Part shown: one piece after another, positions 1 through 6,149 of the stretch
Layout: every line of letters begins with the position of its first letter
Position numbering within the stretch: the stretch's first letter is position 1
DNA from: Hyphomicrobium_A sp965243865
GTDB lineage: Bacteria; Pseudomonadota; Alphaproteobacteria; Rhizobiales; Hyphomicrobiaceae
Direction of reading: 5' to 3'
DNA length: 64,000 bases
Assembly: GCF_965243865.1 (NCBI RefSeq)
Contig: NZ_OZ251603.1
Location: forward strand, 2,976,001 to 3,040,000
Made by a program: the position numbers and the translations under genes
Notes under the pieces: model-generated
Database searches by the model: none
The model's input: the letters and a program-made list of their open reading frames with translations, nothing else
What the model was told of the DNA's origin: nothing

Positions 1-806
1 TTGAGTACGCGGTCGTTTGGCAGGAACGCGCCCATGAAGCTCGGATCGCGCCAGTCCGACGAGAGCTCCACGATGGTTTGCCGCGCAACCGGCGCGAACG
101 TCAGCTCAGACGATCCATTGAGCGCCAGCGAAAACTTGAAGTCGAACCCGCGCATGCCACCAGCGCTCATCGCCGCGGCGCCGTCATTCTCGAACAGAGC
201 CTTCGCCGGCGCGAGCCTTACATGGATGCCGTTGCCCTGTATGGCCGGCACGCCGATGCTCGGCTCGAAATTGAGGCTATCGCTGCCATTGATTGTCAGT
301 GCGGCGGTTCGCTTCAGCCCCGCGACGTCGCTGATGGCAACTGCCAGCACCGCATCGGACCAGCGCACTGATTGGATGTCGGCCGCAACCTCGGACATAT
401 CGGGTGCGGCGAAGCTGCCGGCGAAATCGAGCATGCCCGTATAGACCGCCACGTCATAGATCGAGCGATGCAGCACTTTCGTCGCCGCCTTGCCGCTGAT
501 CTTCAGCGTCTGCGGCAGGAACACCGCCCGCCGCTCCACGATCTCCTCGACGCGCTTATCCGCTTCGCCCGTCACACGCTTGACGGTGTAGGGGACGACT
601 AGCAGCGGCCCGTCGATATACTGCGGACCGCCCCATTCGCTGGCAACGCCGCGACGAACCTCTGCGGCGCGCTGTTCTCTTTCGCTGACGAGCCCCCACA
701 CCAGCAGCAGCGGGATCGTCATGATGAGTATCAGTCCGCAGATCAGGAAAAACTTGAAGGCGGGGCTGCTGAACAACCTCTGGACGGCTGCGGACAGGCT
801 TTCCAC
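1..806 (-). CDS. creD: CreD family inner membrane protein (3' end outside window)
   Basis: The reading frame runs off the left edge, so only the N-terminal 268 residues are present. A GTG start at 806 is preceded at good distance by GGAG; a TTG six codons upstream is the alternative. The product opens with a short basic helix and one strong membrane segment (about residues 15-36), then a long extracytoplasmic region with the family's alternating strands and phrases such as GPLLVVPY and RRAVFLPQTLKISG. CreD proteins are inner membrane proteins of the E. coli CreBC regulon linked to envelope stress and beta-lactam or colicin tolerance; the biochemical role is not known. No creBC genes are visible here. 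Confidence 0.85.
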   Translation of the reverse strand, partial: MESLSAAVQRLFSSPAFKFFLICGLILIMTIPLLLVWGLVSEREQRAAEVRRGVASEWGGPQYIDGPLLVVPYTVKRVTGEADKRVEEIVERRAVFLPQTLKISGKAATKVLHRSIYDVAVYTGMLDFAGSFAAPDMSEVAADIQSVRWSDAVLAVAISDVAGLKRTAALTINGSDSLNFEPSIGVPAIQGNGIHVRLAPAKALFENDGAAAMSAGGMRGFDFKFSLALNGSSELTFAPVARQTIVELSSDWRDPSFMGAFLPNDRVL

Positions 807-914
807 GAGAAGTCTCCACGACAATCAATGCCGCGGAGACAACCGCACCTAGGTGGCGCGAACAAGTCAGCAATTGGACGATAGTTTCGGGAACTTCCCG
901 GAATGCGCCTTGCG

Positions 915-1745
915 TCAGGCGCTCGCCGCACGCGCGGTCGGCACGTGCTCGTCCGTCCAGACTTTGAAGGTCTTGAGCGTGTGCGGCCCGAAAGTGTTGA
1001 GCAGCGGTACGTCGGTGGCATCGCGCCCGCGCGCCACGACGATACGACCGACACGCGGCTTGTTATGCCGCGCGTCGAACGTGTACCAGCGATCGCCCAG
1101 ATACACCTCCGTCCACGCGCTGAAGTCCATTGGCGCCGGATCGGCCGGCACGCCGATGTCGCCGAGGTATCCATTGACGTAGCGCGCAGGAATGTTGAGG
1201 CACCTGCAGAACGTGATCATCAGGTGGGCGAAGTCACGGCAGACGCCCTTCCTCTCTTCGAAGGCCTCGAGCGCGGTTCGCGTCGCCCGCGCGTGCTGAT
1301 ATCCGAACGTGATGTGCCCGTGAACGAAGTTGCTTATCGCCTGCACGCGTCCCCAGCCGGGCTTCATGCCGCCGAACATGTCCCATGCAACCTGACTCAA
1401 ACGGTCCGTCTCGCAATAACGGCTTCCCAGCAGGTATGTCAGCGCTTGGTCGGGGAGGGCGTCAACGGCAACTTCCTGCACAGTCGGGTTGACTGCGTCG
1501 GGAACTCCGCTGTCGACGATAGTGCCGGCCAGCGTAAGGCTGATCTCACCCGCCGGCGCCATCAAACGGCGGCACTGATTGCCGAAGCCATCGACATAAG
1601 TATGCGCTCGAGTTGTCGGCTCTGACTGAAAAGGTGCCTCGAAGTTGATGTCGGCTCTGCGCTCGGGATGAACGTCGAGCAAGCAAATCACAGGGGTCGC
1701 ACGTGGAACCAAGATAGCGATCTCGAAGCCGTAATTGATGAGCAT
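915..1745 (-). CDS. Transglutaminase-like cysteine protease family protein
   Basis: The 276-residue product matches the bacterial transglutaminase-like family (COG1305): an N-terminal beta region followed by a papain-like core. The nucleophile is Cys169 in KGVCRDFAHL, and Asp224 sits in WYTFDARHN. At the place where relatives have the catalytic His (usually F-H-A-W) this protein reads MDFSAWTEV, with Ser209 instead. An ATG at 1745 with an upstream GAGAGGA was preferred to the longer frame from 1814, whose first 23 residues are basic and uncharacteristic. No signal peptide is obvious, so a cytoplasmic location is likely. Function and substrate are unknown; members are thought to be peptidases or amide-bond enzymes. 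Confidence 0.85.
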   Translation of the reverse strand: MLINYGFEIAILVPRATPVICLLDVHPERRADINFEAPFQSEPTTRAHTYVDGFGNQCRRLMAPAGEISLTLAGTIVDSGVPDAVNPTVQEVAVDALPDQALTYLLGSRYCETDRLSQVAWDMFGGMKPGWGRVQAISNFVHGHITFGYQHARATRTALEAFEERKGVCRDFAHLMITFCRCLNIPARYVNGYLGDIGVPADPAPMDFSAWTEVYLGDRWYTFDARHNKPRVGRIVVARGRDATDVPLLNTFGPHTLKTFKVWTDEHVPTARAASA

Positions 1746-1986
1746 GTGAGCAAATCCTCTCGCGCAGGAAGAACGCACTTCACGCCGGCGAGGTTCCTGC
1801 GTGGTTTCGCGCAAGTAGGCGCCGCGGGAGGCGGCGGGCTGACATCAAAAGACGGAATGAGCGGCAGTCCATTGATACGATATTAGCACCGCAGACCGCT
1901 TGAAGCACCGTGCAAAGCGCTCCGTGGGCGCGCTAAAGGCAGGCAGTTTGCCGCCTGAATCGGCATCATTCGATCAGACATAAAGG

Positions 1987-2015
1987 TTGACAGTCGATGA
2001 TTGGTGTCGCAAATT
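1987..2015 (+). promoter_or_regulatory. Putative sigma70-type promoter for the GbsR/MarR-like operon
   Basis: TTGACA at 1987-1992 is a consensus -35 box. Seventeen bases on, CAAATT at 2010-2015 is a passable -10. Transcription would begin close to 2022, the ATG of the downstream regulator, which would make the mRNA leaderless or nearly so. The assignment is by eye. Confidence 0.5.
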
Positions 2016-2033
2016 TCTGTCATGACAGAAATT
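2012..2033. promoter_or_regulatory. 22-bp perfect palindrome, probable autoregulatory operator
   Basis: Positions 2012-2033 form an uninterrupted perfect inverted repeat with half-site AATTTCTGTCA. The centre is the CATG containing the ATG at 2022 of the downstream regulator, and the left arm covers the likely -10 box. A dimeric winged-helix repressor bound here would block RNA polymerase. Seen directly: the symmetry and position. Inferred: that the product of the next gene binds it. Confidence 0.65.
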
Positions 2034-2603
2034 ACAGCAAGAGATGACTTCATGCCCGGTCCCGTGGAGCGCTTCGTCGTCCGCTGGGGTGAAATGGGCT
2101 CAAACTGGGGCGTAAATCGCTCGGTCGCGCAGATTCACGCGCTCCTCTACCTCAGCGAGACGCCGCTGACGGCCGAGGACATCGCCGAGCGCCTCGGCAT
2201 GGCCCGCTCCAACGTTTCCACCAGTCTGCGCGAGCTGCTGTCCTGGAACCTCGTTCGCCGTGTGCACGCGATGGGCGACCGGCGCGACTTCTACGAAGCG
2301 GAAGCCGACGTTTTCGAGATGGTCCGGCGCATCGCCCAGGCCCGCAAGACTCGCGAGATCGATCCTGCCATCGCCGTACTGCGGACCTGTTTGGCCGACG
2401 CAAAGAACGACGCCGCAGTAGAGCAGGGCGTGCGCAAGCGCCTCGCCTCCATGCTCGATTTCACTGAGACCGTAGACCGCAGCTTCGGCGAAATCATTCG
2501 CCTGCCCGCACCGACACTGATGGCACTGATCCGTATGGGCGGAACCATCGCCCGCTTCGTCGGCAAGGCATCACGCAAGACGCCGCGCCCAACCCGCGCC
2601 TGA
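2022..2603 (+). CDS. GbsR/MarR family transcriptional regulator
   Basis: The 193-residue protein has a winged helix-turn-helix near residues 45-95 (ETPLTAEDIAERLGMARSN, then a wing with RRVHAMGDRRDFYEA), followed by a helical tail typical of the GbsR branch of MarR-like repressors. The ATG at 2022 was chosen because it lies at the predicted transcription start; the alternative TTG at 2001 would put the palindrome inside the coding region. The gene is 36 bp upstream of the DUF4166 gene and probably shares its transcript. Likely role: repressor of its own operon. The ligand is unknown. Confidence 0.85.
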   Translation: MTEITARDDFMPGPVERFVVRWGEMGSNWGVNRSVAQIHALLYLSETPLTAEDIAERLGMARSNVSTSLRELLSWNLVRRVHAMGDRRDFYEAEADVFEMVRRIAQARKTREIDPAIAVLRTCLADAKNDAAVEQGVRKRLASMLDFTETVDRSFGEIIRLPAPTLMALIRMGGTIARFVGKASRKTPRPTRA

Positions 2604-2639
2604 TGTACGTCCGCACTTCATCAATGGGGGTGATATGCC

Positions 2640-3323
2640 GTGTCCGCCTTCCCGCAATCCAGCCCGCCAGATGCGCTACCGAATGCGCTAGTCGCGTCGC
2701 CTGACAGGCAGGCCGCCACCGTCGAGGATATCCGCTTCCGCGCTCTTCTCGGCGAGGAGGCATGGGCGCAGCTTCCCGAAGCCGTGCGCCGGCGCTTCTC
2801 CAAGCGCCTCGCGCCGGGCCAAACCATCGTCTACTCGGGAGAAGTCGAAGCCACTTCGCTGTCGTGGGCTGGGCGCCTTCTGTCATTCCTCGCCCGCGCT
2901 ATCGGAGCGCCTCTGCCGCTGACGAATGGCGCCACGGGCCCGGCACTCGTCATCGTCAGCGAGGACGAGCGTCTTGGCGGTCAATGCTGGCTGCGGATCT
3001 ACAACCGCCCCGGCCGCTTTCCGCAAGCGATCCACTCGGCAAAGCGCTTTCGCGGCCCGACTGGCCTCGAGGAGTACGTTGGTCGTGGCATCGGCATGGA
3101 GTTGCGCGTCACCGTCGAAGGCGAGGTGCTCGTCTTTCGCTCGGCGCGCTATTTCCTCGCGTTGGGCAACTGGCGTCTGCCCATTCCACGCCTCTTCTCC
3201 CCCGGCCAGATGACCATCGAGCACCGCGACTTGGGCGCCGGCAGCTTCGCCTTTTCGCTCGAGCTGACCAACGCCGTCCTCGGCCGGCTCGTTTGGCAGT
3301 TGGCGCGCTTCCGCGACGCTTGA
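2640..3323 (+). CDS. DUF4166 domain protein
   Basis: The 227-residue product begins at a GTG preceded by GGGGG. It contains the DUF4166 pattern: FRALLGEEAWAQLPEAVRRRF near residue 30, a central hydrophobic stretch (LLSFLARAIGAPLPL), GGQCWLRIYNRPGRFPQAI, and an aromatic C-terminal half with a HRDLGAGSFAFSLEL strand. In other bacteria this domain is found alone or fused to epimerase/dehydratase-like or membrane proteins; no biochemical activity is established. It follows the MarR-type regulator by 36 bp and is followed at once by a small membrane protein, so the three are likely one regulated unit. Confidence 0.75.
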   Translation: MSAFPQSSPPDALPNALVASPDRQAATVEDIRFRALLGEEAWAQLPEAVRRRFSKRLAPGQTIVYSGEVEATSLSWAGRLLSFLARAIGAPLPLTNGATGPALVIVSEDERLGGQCWLRIYNRPGRFPQAIHSAKRFRGPTGLEEYVGRGIGMELRVTVEGEVLVFRSARYFLALGNWRLPIPRLFSPGQMTIEHRDLGAGSFAFSLELTNAVLGRLVWQLARFRDA

Positions 3324-3368
3324 GTGCTCACCCTCGCGCTTCGCCCCTTTCATGGCTATGATCGCGCC

Positions 3369-3581
3369 ATGACCCGCCGAACCGTTCGTGTGATCTGGGG
3401 CCTGACGGGCCTTTGTCTTGTTGCTGGGGTAATTACGAGCGCGGCCATCTGGCTCGGCGCTCCCGATCAGCCATGGCAGCGTGCCGTCCAGGAACTCTCG
3501 ACGCTGCTTGATGTCGTCGCGCTGCTCTTGTGGATGGGCATCTTCGCCATCTACTGGGCGCGCCGTCAGCGCCGCCCCTGA
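3369..3581 (+). CDS. Small two-helix membrane protein
   Basis: A 70-residue product with two hydrophobic segments (WGLTGLCLVAGVITSAAIWL and LLDVVALLLWMGIFAIYWA) and a basic tail. The frame is open from a GTG at 3324 that touches the stop codon of the DUF4166 gene, so the protein could be 15 residues longer; ATG 3369 was taken because the extra residues look unlike a leader. It is probably the last gene of the palindrome-controlled operon. The family is not recognised. Confidence 0.6.
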   Translation: MTRRTVRVIWGLTGLCLVAGVITSAAIWLGAPDQPWQRAVQELSTLLDVVALLLWMGIFAIYWARRQRRP

Positions 3582-3587
3582 AAACGC

Positions 3588-3622
3588 AGCGCGCCGGGAC
3601 ACCCCGCGGGCCCCGGCGCGCT
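3588..3622. terminator. GC-rich hairpin between convergent genes
   Basis: AGCGCGCCGGG at 3588-3598 pairs perfectly with CCCGGCGCGCT at 3612-3622 across a 13-base loop. It lies just past the stop of the small membrane protein and ahead of the end of the convergent secreted protein. There is no long T run, so it may be a weak or Rho-assisted terminator. Confidence 0.5.
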
Positions 3623-3667
3623 TCTCGACAACGCGATCCCGAGAGACGGGAGGACCGCGTCAGGCAT

Positions 3668-4207
3668 TCAGTCCACCGGGAAGGCGACTTTGAAGTCGAC
3701 TAATTCCGGCTGAGCGGGTGCTGCTTCGCCTTCGATTGGGCGCGAGCGCACCTTCTGGGAATAGTCCACCTCGCAAAGCTCCATCGTGCCGCTGGTGGGC
3801 TGTTCCTCGTCTTTTGCCCCCCAGATGTAGGGCATGCCGCCTGCCGATACGGCCTGGGTCTCTGGTCCGACCTCGACCTCTTCGACCATGCAGCGGATCC
3901 GTAAGTCGTAGCGGATGCGCGAAACCTTTGCGCCGTTCCTACGGGCTTCGGCCATCACGCGATCGGTTTCGGCTCTGATCTGCGCCAGCGCAGCGCGCGC
4001 CGCAGCACTCTTCTGGGCTCTCTCGTCCGCCGCGGCCGGAGCCTGTGCTCTGCCCGTTGCGTCATCGACTACGGTCCACTGATAACTGCCCGGTTCTGCT
4101 AGATCGGGCTCAACTGCACGCCACGCATTACTTGTCTGCGGCAATTCCTCGGCATTCGCTGGAAGCGATGCCAGCAGAAATGCAAAAGCAAGACAAAACG
4201 CTTTCAA
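3668..4207 (-). CDS. Hypothetical periplasmic protein with signal peptide
   Basis: The 179-residue product has a clear Sec signal (MKAFCLAFAFLLASLPANA, cleavage after ANA), then an Ala/Glu-rich helical middle (DERAQKSAAARAALAQIRAE, near residues 60-90) and a C-terminal beta region with two cysteines (RIRCMVEEV and MELCEVDYSQ) that could form a disulfide in the periplasm. I do not recognise the family. It is a single-gene unit facing the DUF4166 operon. Confidence 0.65.
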   Translation of the reverse strand: MKAFCLAFAFLLASLPANAEELPQTSNAWRAVEPDLAEPGSYQWTVVDDATGRAQAPAAADERAQKSAAARAALAQIRAETDRVMAEARRNGAKVSRIRYDLRIRCMVEEVEVGPETQAVSAGGMPYIWGAKDEEQPTSGTMELCEVDYSQKVRSRPIEGEAAPAQPELVDFKVAFPVD

Positions 4208-4271
4208 TTTACCACCTCTTTACATTCGACGGCGACCCACATTTGCTAGCATGGCAGCATCAGGGCAACCA

Positions 4272-4469
4272 ATGAGCTCGAATGCGTTTTGCCCGCTATG
4301 CACATGCTCCCCTGAAACTGTGCATCCCGCCGAAATAATTCTTTGCCGCGGTATGTGCACCTCGAAATTTCTGATCGACGCTCACAAACAAATCACGTAT
4401 TTGCAAGGTATTAACCAGGATCGGCTCAGAGTCTGGTGGGATTTGGGACCGCAAGGGGTACAGCAATGA
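4272..4469 (+). CDS. Possible small cysteine-rich protein (doubtful)
   Basis: The frame encodes 65 residues rich in cysteine near the front (CPLCTC, then CRGMC) and ending in RVWWDLGPQGVQQ. Its TGA overlaps the ATG of the next small gene as ATGA, the arrangement of translational coupling. Base composition is visibly more AT-rich than neighbouring genes and I see no convincing ribosome site. It could be a zinc-binding micro-protein or chance. An in-frame ATG at 4251 would add seven residues. Confidence 0.35.
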   Translation: MSSNAFCPLCTCSPETVHPAEIILCRGMCTSKFLIDAHKQITYLQGINQDRLRVWWDLGPQGVQQ

Positions 4470-4651
4470 CCGAGGCATTGAAGCTGGTCGCGAGCGAATA
4501 CGCAGCCGCATGCCGCGACACCGTCGAAAGCGTGGCGCGGTCGCACGACCGCCATTGGTGGGCGGGCGTCGGCCTTTATCTCTGGTCGGCATTTCTGCTC
4601 GGAAATGTCATCGGCGAAGTCTGGCGCCTCGTCGGCGTGCCAGTCGCCTGA
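4466..4651 (+). CDS. Small membrane-associated protein
   Basis: The 61-residue product has an acidic/amphipathic N-terminus (MTEALKLVASEYAAACRDTV) and one hydrophobic segment (WWAGVGLYLWSAFLLGNVIG). The ATG at 4466 is preceded by AAGGGG at proper spacing. It is followed directly by two hairpin terminators, which supports a real transcript ending here. The function is not recognised. Confidence 0.55.
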   Translation: MTEALKLVASEYAAACRDTVESVARSHDRHWWAGVGLYLWSAFLLGNVIGEVWRLVGVPVA

Positions 4652-4659
4652 GGCCGCGA

Positions 4660-4681
4660 CAAAGGCCCTTCGGGCTTTTAG
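4660..4681 (+). terminator. Rho-independent terminator
   Basis: AAAGGCCCTTCGGGCTTTT: a compact hairpin with a TTCG-type loop followed by T's, nine bases after the stop of the small membrane protein. Confidence 0.75.
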
Positions 4682-4689
4682 AGAGTTAT

Positions 4690-4740
4690 AACGCGAGTTT
4701 GCGCGGCAACCGCAATTGCCACGCAAACTCGCGTTGTTTT
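4690..4740. terminator. Bidirectional terminator with 14-bp perfect stem
   Basis: AACGCGAGTTTGCG at 4690-4703 pairs perfectly with CGCAAACTCGCGTT at 4722-4735, followed by GTTTT. It sits between the rightward small membrane gene and the leftward gene ending at 4757 and can serve both. Confidence 0.7.
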
Positions 4741-4756
4741 CGTATGCGGCAAAATT

Positions 4757-4993
4757 CTAGTGATCGGCTTCCAGGCGCCGTGAAATCGCATCGATCTCGG
4801 CGTTGAGCTGGAACAGCCGATCGCGATTTTCGATATAGTCGTGGCGCCGGGCATCGCGTTCAGCCGCAGTCGGTTCGCGATCGAGACGCTCGAACCGTTT
4901 GAGGATGCACTCGCACTGCCGTTCGACGGCCATGGCCTCGTCTTTGAGGCGTTCGCATGCCATCAGCCATTCGAGAGATTGCGTATTCAGCAT
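4757..4993 (-). CDS. Hypothetical small helical protein
   Basis: The 78-residue product is almost entirely charged helix, with heptad-like leucines and arginines (ERLKDEAMAVERQCECILKRF, split by one Cys pair, then a second helix RDRLFQLNAEIDAISRRLEA). It resembles a short helical hairpin or coiled coil. There is no signal peptide and no known family that I can name. A strong terminator lies immediately downstream. Confidence 0.55.
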   Translation of the reverse strand: MLNTQSLEWLMACERLKDEAMAVERQCECILKRFERLDREPTAAERDARRHDYIENRDRLFQLNAEIDAISRRLEADH

Positions 4994-5282
4994 CGACTGA
5001 CCTCCGCGTAATACGACTGAGGCATTTTGTGGTCAGCCGGGATCGGCGAGCCAGCGGCACACCTGCCTTATCCCCGTTATCCCCTGGGTGCTCGTCTTAC
5101 CGCGCCGGCAGCGTGGTGCTGGCGCAACTCTCTGCATGGGCCGAAGCCGAGACCCAGTTGCCGTATGGCGACGTGGCAGAAAGGCGAAGTCGCGGTATCG
5201 GCGAAAGCGGGCCAAGAGTAAGCGCTCCGCGCGCTAAAAAAGCGGGGCAGAGCACGCATGAAGATGCGCGGGCTGTTGGACG
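4994..5282. other. Intergenic stretch, nothing assigned
   Basis: About 290 bases between two leftward genes. Several short frames exist, none with a plausible ribosome site or protein-like composition. It presumably holds the promoter of the helical protein at its left end. Confidence 0.4.
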
Positions 5283-5675
5283 CTAAGCGCGGCAACCCTG
5301 GATTGGGATCATCGTAACAGACGTGCGATCGGCATATTTGTTCATCGCGCCCGTCGCCGCATCTACGCCCAGCCCGATGACGCCGCCTGCGATCACGTTG
5401 CCGGCCGCCATCCCCTCCGTATAGGACGGGATCATAGCAACGCTGTCCTGGAAGCAAGCCTTCCGGCAGGTCACGGCTATGTTGTGCTGGCTCTTATCGA
5501 GCTCGATCGTGGCAGGCGTCACGACGCTGCGCGATCCGATCCCCGGCGAAGAAAGCTCACAGCTGGCTCCCGGCGCGCCGGGCGTATCAATCGCCACCAT
5601 TTGGGTTGTGCCTTTGACGATCGTGGCGCACCCGGCAATGACAATGAGTGAAAAGAAAAGGATCAAAAAACGCAT
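5283..5675 (-). CDS. Small lipoprotein
   Basis: The 130-residue product starts MRFLILFFSLIVIAGC, a type II signal with lipobox VIAGC (lipidated Cys15), followed by TIVKGTTQMVAIDTPG. This beginning resembles small outer-membrane lipoproteins in which a beta-sandwich follows C-A-T-I-V-x-G-T. The middle has three further cysteines and a Gly-rich stretch (GNVIAGGVIGLGVDAATG) that may form a membrane-associated hairpin. It is probably a periplasmic-side surface or stress lipoprotein; the exact role is unknown. Confidence 0.7.
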   Translation of the reverse strand: MRFLILFFSLIVIAGCATIVKGTTQMVAIDTPGAPGASCELSSPGIGSRSVVTPATIELDKSQHNIAVTCRKACFQDSVAMIPSYTEGMAAGNVIAGGVIGLGVDAATGAMNKYADRTSVTMIPIQGCRA

Positions 5676-6036
5676 GACAATCGGCCCCCACCGACGCCCG
5701 AAGTTATGCGCAATGCAATGCTCCTCCTAGCCCTAAGTGGCAACACTCGCGTATCGATCGTCCACCCTTTTGGTTGCCCTTCGCGGTTGTAGCGCGGGGG
5801 CATGAGAGCTGAGAGGGGGGGTGCGGAAGTGCAATCAGAGCCGCCACGCCGATGCCCGACCCTGCGCGGTGCCGGCGCAACTCGCCCGTTTCGGCGACTT
5901 TTGGTCCAGCCTGCGTGCGCGGCCCGTCGCGGGCCTTGTCAGGCCCGCGCGTTTCTCTTAAGAGCACCGTTCCGAACTTCCCGGGCCGGTTTGCCATCAG
6001 CCACGAGGCATCGCCTCGGCCCGGAATTGCGGGTTT
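5676..6036. other. Intergenic stretch upstream of tRNA-Ser
   Basis: About 360 bases without a supportable gene. The only features seen are a G-rich run near 5813 and a small GC inverted repeat around 5920-5955 (GGCCCG ... CGGGCC). It presumably carries the lipoprotein promoter and the tRNA promoter. Leftward frames here are the antisense of the tRNA and its flank. Confidence 0.4.
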
Positions 6037-6126
6037 GGAGAGGTGGCTGAGTGGCTGAAAGCACCGCACTCGAAATGCGGCATACTCGCAAGGGTATCGT
6101 GGGTTCAAATCCCACCCTCTCCGCCA
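6037..6126 (+). tRNA. tRNA-Ser (anticodon CGA)
   Basis: The acceptor arm GGAGAGG (6037-6043) pairs with CCTCTCC (6116-6122), with discriminator G and an encoded CCA at 6124-6126. The anticodon stem CCGCA/TGCGG (6064-6068 with 6076-6080) encloses the loop CTCGAAA, so the anticodon is CGA at 6071-6073, reading UCG. A long variable arm (TACTCGCAAGGGTA) and the T loop GGTTCAAATCC complete a class II serine tRNA. Confidence 0.97.
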
Positions 6127-6149
6127 TCCCGTGGCAGTCGCCAGCCCTG

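Noticed and set aside
6037..6126. Attachment site of an integrated element at tRNA-Ser
   Set aside because: No integrase, no repeated tRNA 3' end and no compositional break was seen on either side.
5939..6127. Leftward 62-codon frame covering the tRNA region (reads AERVGFEPTIPL...)
   Set aside because: It is the antisense of tRNA-Ser, a well-known spurious translation; the tRNA structure is complete.
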